Shown here in pieces: positions 57,570-64,000 of a stretch of 64,000 bases of DNA. The first letter of the stretch is position 1. Each line of letters starts with the position of its first letter. The DNA comes from an uncultured Cellvibrionales bacterium (GTDB taxonomy: Bacteria; Pseudomonadota; Gammaproteobacteria; Pseudomonadales; Porticoccaceae), in contig CAJWCO010000001.1 in NCBI GenBank assembly GCA_913031145.1, positions 1-64,000 on the forward strand, given 5' to 3'. The notes beneath the pieces are model-generated. The model was not told the origin of the DNA. It saw only the letters and a list, made by a program, of their open reading frames with translations, and did not search any database. The translations under genes were made by a program, and so were the position numbers.

Positions 57570-57805
57570 TTGTCGTTCCTTATGAAAGACTTGGCGCGAG
57601 TACGCTCCGTGCAGTAGTAGAAGAATTTGTGTTGCGCGAGGGAACTGATTATGGCGATCAAACCATTTCGCTTGACACTAAAGTTACGCAGGTTGAGCGT
57701 CAGTTACAGCGGGGCGAAGTGGTTATTACCTATGATGAATCTCTCGAAACTTGTACATTAATGCGAGAGCGTGATTATCGGTCGTGGCTTCAGAAAAAAC
57801 CATGA
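57566..57805 (+). CDS. yheU: YheU family (UPF0270) small protein
   Basis: 79 residues: IVVPYERLGASTLRAVVEEFVLREGTDYG-type sequence, with the family marks VPYE.L...TL, EFVLREGTDYG and QRGEVVITYDE. The function is unknown. The start is TTG 57566, which overlaps the TGA of the preceding gene; the frame has no better start. The stop overlaps the tilS ATG (ATGA). Confidence 0.88.
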   Translation: MIVVPYERLGASTLRAVVEEFVLREGTDYGDQTISLDTKVTQVERQLQRGEVVITYDESLETCTLMRERDYRSWLQKKP

Positions 57806-59145
57806 CTCATTTTAATAAGAGCGAAGTGCACCGTCTTTTTGCCGACGTCCAGTCAGCGTTGTCGGCCAAATCACGGGTTTTCATTGGTTACAGTGGCGGC
57901 TTGGACTCGACGGTTCTGTTAACCTTAGCCTGTGATTTTTTTAGTCCCCAGCGCGTGGTGGCGGTGCATATTAATCATGGGTTGTCCCTGCACGCAGACG
58001 CTTGGCAAGCGCATGCGGCGGCTTACAGTGCGGCTTTGCGGGTCACATTTTCTTCGCATGCTGTCACCGTCTCTTCAAAGCACAATCTAGAAGCGACGGC
58101 TCGAAGCGAACGCTATGCTGTTTTTAGACGCGTGGTAGGGCCCAGTGATGTGCTACTTTTGGGTCACCATGCCGGTGATCAAGTGGAAACAGTGCTTTAT
58201 AATTTGCTGCGTGGCTCGGGCGGACGAGGTTTGTCGGGTATCCCTAAGGTTCGTGAGCTTGGGACTGCCAAATTGCTACGACCTTTATTGGAAGTGACAC
58301 GCGATGATTTGGTAGCGTTCGCGCGTAAGCGCCAGTTGAGCTGGGTCGAAGATGAAAGCAATAAAGATGTTCGCTTTGACCGCAATTATCTTCGACATCG
58401 GGTGATCCCTGTTATGGCTAAGCGCTGGGAGCGATTAGAGCAGCGCATCGTGGCAACTGCTAAGCAGAGTCAAGATGGTGAGTTATTAGCCCACTCAATT
58501 TTTATGAGTGATCTTGCGACGTTGGACCTGCAAGATGCGAGGGCAGGTCTGTCTGTGTGTAATGAGCGGTACTTACAGCTCGATGTGCATAGAAGAAACA
58601 ATGTGATTCGTCATTTGCCGACGCTGTTGGGCCTGTCGCTGCCCAAACGAAGTTCCTGTGCAGAAGTAGAAAAGGGCCTCGTGCATGCGCGCTGCGATGC
58701 GTCCCCGATTGTTGCTTGTGAAGGTTATCAGTTTCGCCGTTACCGCCAACGTATTTATGTGGTGAGAGTCACGCATTGCCGCAATGGCGGGCCGCATATG
58801 CCTCTGCATTGGCACCCTAAACAGGCGTTGATGTTACCAAACGAGGGGGTATTATCCACTTCACAGACCGCTGGAGGCGGTTTGAAGTTGGCCGAGGATG
58901 TCTGTCTAAGGGTCGTATTTAAATCTGGGGGCGAACGCTGTAAGCCGGCGGGTAGGCGGCACTCTCAAACGCTAAAAAAACTCTTTCAAGAGTATTCTAT
59001 TGAGCCGTGGTGGCGACCCCATGTCCCCCTGATCTATGCGGATGAAATTATGGTGGCTGTAGGCGACATTTGGGTTTGTGAGGGTTGGCAATCTGAGCCG
59101 GGGGAAACCGGTCTAAAAATTGGCTGGACATTCAACTCTATGTAG
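57802..59145 (+). CDS. tilS: tRNA(Ile)-lysidine synthase
   Basis: 447 residues. It converts C34 of the CAU-anticodon tRNA-Ile to lysidine, so that it reads AUA. The PP-loop is GYSGGLDSTVLL, then HINHGL, LGHHAGDQVETVLYNLLRGS and DESNKDVRFDRNYLRHRVIP. The C-terminal TilS substrate-binding domains run from about 230. ATG 57802 overlaps the yheU stop; GTG 57784 is an earlier in-frame alternative. Confidence 0.96.
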   Translation: MTHFNKSEVHRLFADVQSALSAKSRVFIGYSGGLDSTVLLTLACDFFSPQRVVAVHINHGLSLHADAWQAHAAAYSAALRVTFSSHAVTVSSKHNLEATARSERYAVFRRVVGPSDVLLLGHHAGDQVETVLYNLLRGSGGRGLSGIPKVRELGTAKLLRPLLEVTRDDLVAFARKRQLSWVEDESNKDVRFDRNYLRHRVIPVMAKRWERLEQRIVATAKQSQDGELLAHSIFMSDLATLDLQDARAGLSVCNERYLQLDVHRRNNVIRHLPTLLGLSLPKRSSCAEVEKGLVHARCDASPIVACEGYQFRRYRQRIYVVRVTHCRNGGPHMPLHWHPKQALMLPNEGVLSTSQTAGGGLKLAEDVCLRVVFKSGGERCKPAGRRHSQTLKKLFQEYSIEPWWRPHVPLIYADEIMVAVGDIWVCEGWQSEPGETGLKIGWTFNSM

Positions 59146-59265
59146 ATCCAAGCGCCCATTTCTGTTAGCCTATTACACCATCTTGAGTTACGTGGGTTCT
59201 AGGCGTTATCCAAGCATTTACTGATGTTTTCCCGCAGATTCTCTGATAATTTGTCCGGTCGCTGA

Positions 59266-61766
<2,501 letters not shown>

Positions 61767-61822
61767 TTTTTAAGTTGCCGCTTAAAAACTTAGGTGGCCC
61801 TACCATTAAGTGTTGGAGATGA

Positions 61823-63121
<1,299 letters not shown>

Positions 63122-63154
63122 CGACAAGGGTGAAGGCTGGGCAGGGGCGAAGCA

Positions 63155-63463
63155 ATGACGAAGTGGGTGTTGGTGTTGTTGATTACTATGCTGTTTGCGC
63201 TGCAAACCCAGTTGTGGTTTGGCGAAGGCAGTTTGGCGCACAAGGCCGAGTTAGAGGCTCTTTTAGAAGAAAAAGAAACTAAAAATCAGCATCTTAGGCA
63301 GCGTAACGAAGACATTGCTAAGCAGATTATCGGCCTGAAAAATGGTCTTGATTCAGTCGAAGAAAAAGCGCGAGAAGACTTGGGTATGATCAAACGCGGG
63401 GAAGTTTTTTACTTGGTAACTGACAAGCAGACAGAAGGTGCTGTTAATGAGTCATCACGCTAA
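63155..63463 (+). CDS. ftsB: Cell division protein FtsB
   Basis: 102 residues. A short cytoplasmic start, one membrane helix (VLVLLITMLFALQTQLWF) and a coiled coil (about 28-75) are followed by a DSVEEKAREDLGMIKRGEVFY segment typical of DivIC/FtsB. It links FtsL and FtsQ at the divisome. It lies 33 bp after eno and 15 bp before ispD, the standard order. Confidence 0.95.
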   Translation: MTKWVLVLLITMLFALQTQLWFGEGSLAHKAELEALLEEKETKNQHLRQRNEDIAKQIIGLKNGLDSVEEKAREDLGMIKRGEVFYLVTDKQTEGAVNESSR

Positions 63464-63478
63464 CGCGGCGGGGCTCAA

Positions 63479-64000
63479 TTGAGTCGACAACGCGAGTGGA
63501 TGATTGTGCCTGCGGCAGGTGTGGGTCGTCGATTCTCGGAGCGTATGCCGAAGCAGTTTTTCCCCCTCAACGGGCAGACCGTCGCACAGCTGTGCTTAGA
63601 TAAATTACTGCGCGTGCCTGACGTTGAGCAGGTAATTGTGCCGTGTGATATGGGTAACCCTAACTGGTCTGATATGCCCGCCCGCAACGATGCGCGCGTT
63701 CGTTTGATTGCTGGGGGATGCAATAGGGCTGAGTCCGTGTACCAAGGCCTTCTTGCGATTTCAGATGTAGCAGAAAAACATGATTGGGTTTTAGTGCATG
63801 ATATCGTCAGGCCCTGCGTAACGCTTGGAGCAATAGCGCGTCTTAAACAGGAGGTCAGCGCGCATTCTGTAGGCGGGATATTGGTAGCACCTGTTTCGGA
63901 TACATTAAAGATAGTCGATGCCAAGGGCGTGATTGTGGGGACTCAGGATCGACAGGACTATCGGTTGGCACAAACGCCGCAGATGGTTCGTTACGGTGAG
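63479..64000 (+). CDS. ispD: 2-C-methyl-D-erythritol 4-phosphate cytidylyltransferase (partial, 5' part)
   Basis: 174 residues before the right edge. The CTP-binding start is WMIVPAAGVGRRFSERMPKQFFPL, followed by GGCNRAESVYQGL, WVLVHDIVRPCV, GGILVAPVSDTLK and RLAQTPQMVR. The common HDAARP is HDIVRP here. It transfers CMP to methylerythritol phosphate in isoprenoid synthesis. The start is probably TTG 63479, since ATG 63500 would leave only one residue before the nucleotide loop strand. It runs off the window. Confidence 0.95.
   Translation, partial: MSRQREWMIVPAAGVGRRFSERMPKQFFPLNGQTVAQLCLDKLLRVPDVEQVIVPCDMGNPNWSDMPARNDARVRLIAGGCNRAESVYQGLLAISDVAEKHDWVLVHDIVRPCVTLGAIARLKQEVSAHSVGGILVAPVSDTLKIVDAKGVIVGTQDRQDYRLAQTPQMVRYGE

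Noticed and set aside
61767..61790. AT-rich hairpin TTTTAAG/CTTAAAA between kdsA and eno as a terminator
   Set aside because: The stem is almost all A-T and no T-run follows, so termination is unlikely.

Overview
The window is a chromosomal segment of a gammaproteobacterium, probably a marine, free-living heterotroph of the Cellvibrionales/Pseudomonadales kind. This placement is inferred from gene order and protein character, not from a marker tree. The supporting orders are fMet-tRNA-rimP-nusA-infB-rbfA-truB-rpsO-pnp, recN/grpE-dnaK-dnaJ-dapB-carA-carB-greA, ffh-rpsP-rimM-trmD-rplS, lptM-lysA-dapF-DUF484 divergent from cyaY, hemC-hemD-hemX-hemY, and tilS-pyrG-kdsA-eno-ftsB-ispD. Base composition is near 50% GC and coding is dense, except in the first ~4.2 kb.

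Layout. 1-4276 is accessory and gene-poor. It holds the tail of a probable SPINDLY/OGT-type glycosyltransferase, a secreted hydrolase with dockerin-like calcium-binding repeats, an unknown protein with a CALC motif, a small SAM methyltransferase, ~690 bp without a recognisable gene, and a frameshifted DUF4345-type membrane protein. 4277-6549 holds a periplasmic MsrA-thioredoxin-MsrB fusion and djlA. 6600-15565 is the initiator-tRNA/transcription/translation operon, with a strong promoter, tandem terminators, and structured leaders before rpsO and pnp. 15617-21290 is recN and the heat-shock chaperones, with an almost perfect sigma-32 promoter before grpE. 21337-29419 holds dapB, carA-carB-greA behind an attenuator-like leader, and argF-argD. 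29459-34272 holds a terminator-ended transcript upstream of argD, a glutaredoxin, two head-to-head Nudix hydrolases, a gamma-carbonic anhydrase, a DUF1289 protein, a CorB-type transporter and a CcsA-like protein. 34395-38083 is the ffh/ribosomal operon. 38172-41301 is a two-component island whose hybrid kinase gene is frameshifted. 41460-52950 holds rnr, the lysine/DUF484 operon, cyaY, argH and the heme operon. 52947-56597 is a minus-strand set gcvR-trmL-flavodoxin-mnmC. 56751-64000 holds an exported methyltransferase-like protein, yheU, tilS, pyrG, kdsA, eno, ftsB and the start of ispD.

How the genes work together. Most of the window is the gene-expression core: transcription elongation, translation initiation, ribosome maturation, RNA decay, SRP and chaperones. 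Around it lie precursor pathways: carbamoyl phosphate to arginine and pyrimidines (carAB, argF, argD, argH, pyrG), lysine (dapB, dapF, lysA), heme, KDO and isoprenoids. I found no mobile element, CRISPR array or defence system. The observations most worth a second look are an MnmC homologue whose methyltransferase half has lost its SAM and catalytic motifs while the oxidase half looks intact, the carA leader/terminator, a candidate small RNA or leader upstream of argD, the MsrA-Trx-MsrB fusion, the dockerin-like secreted hydrolase, and two gene disruptions that are both compatible with one extra T in a TTT run.
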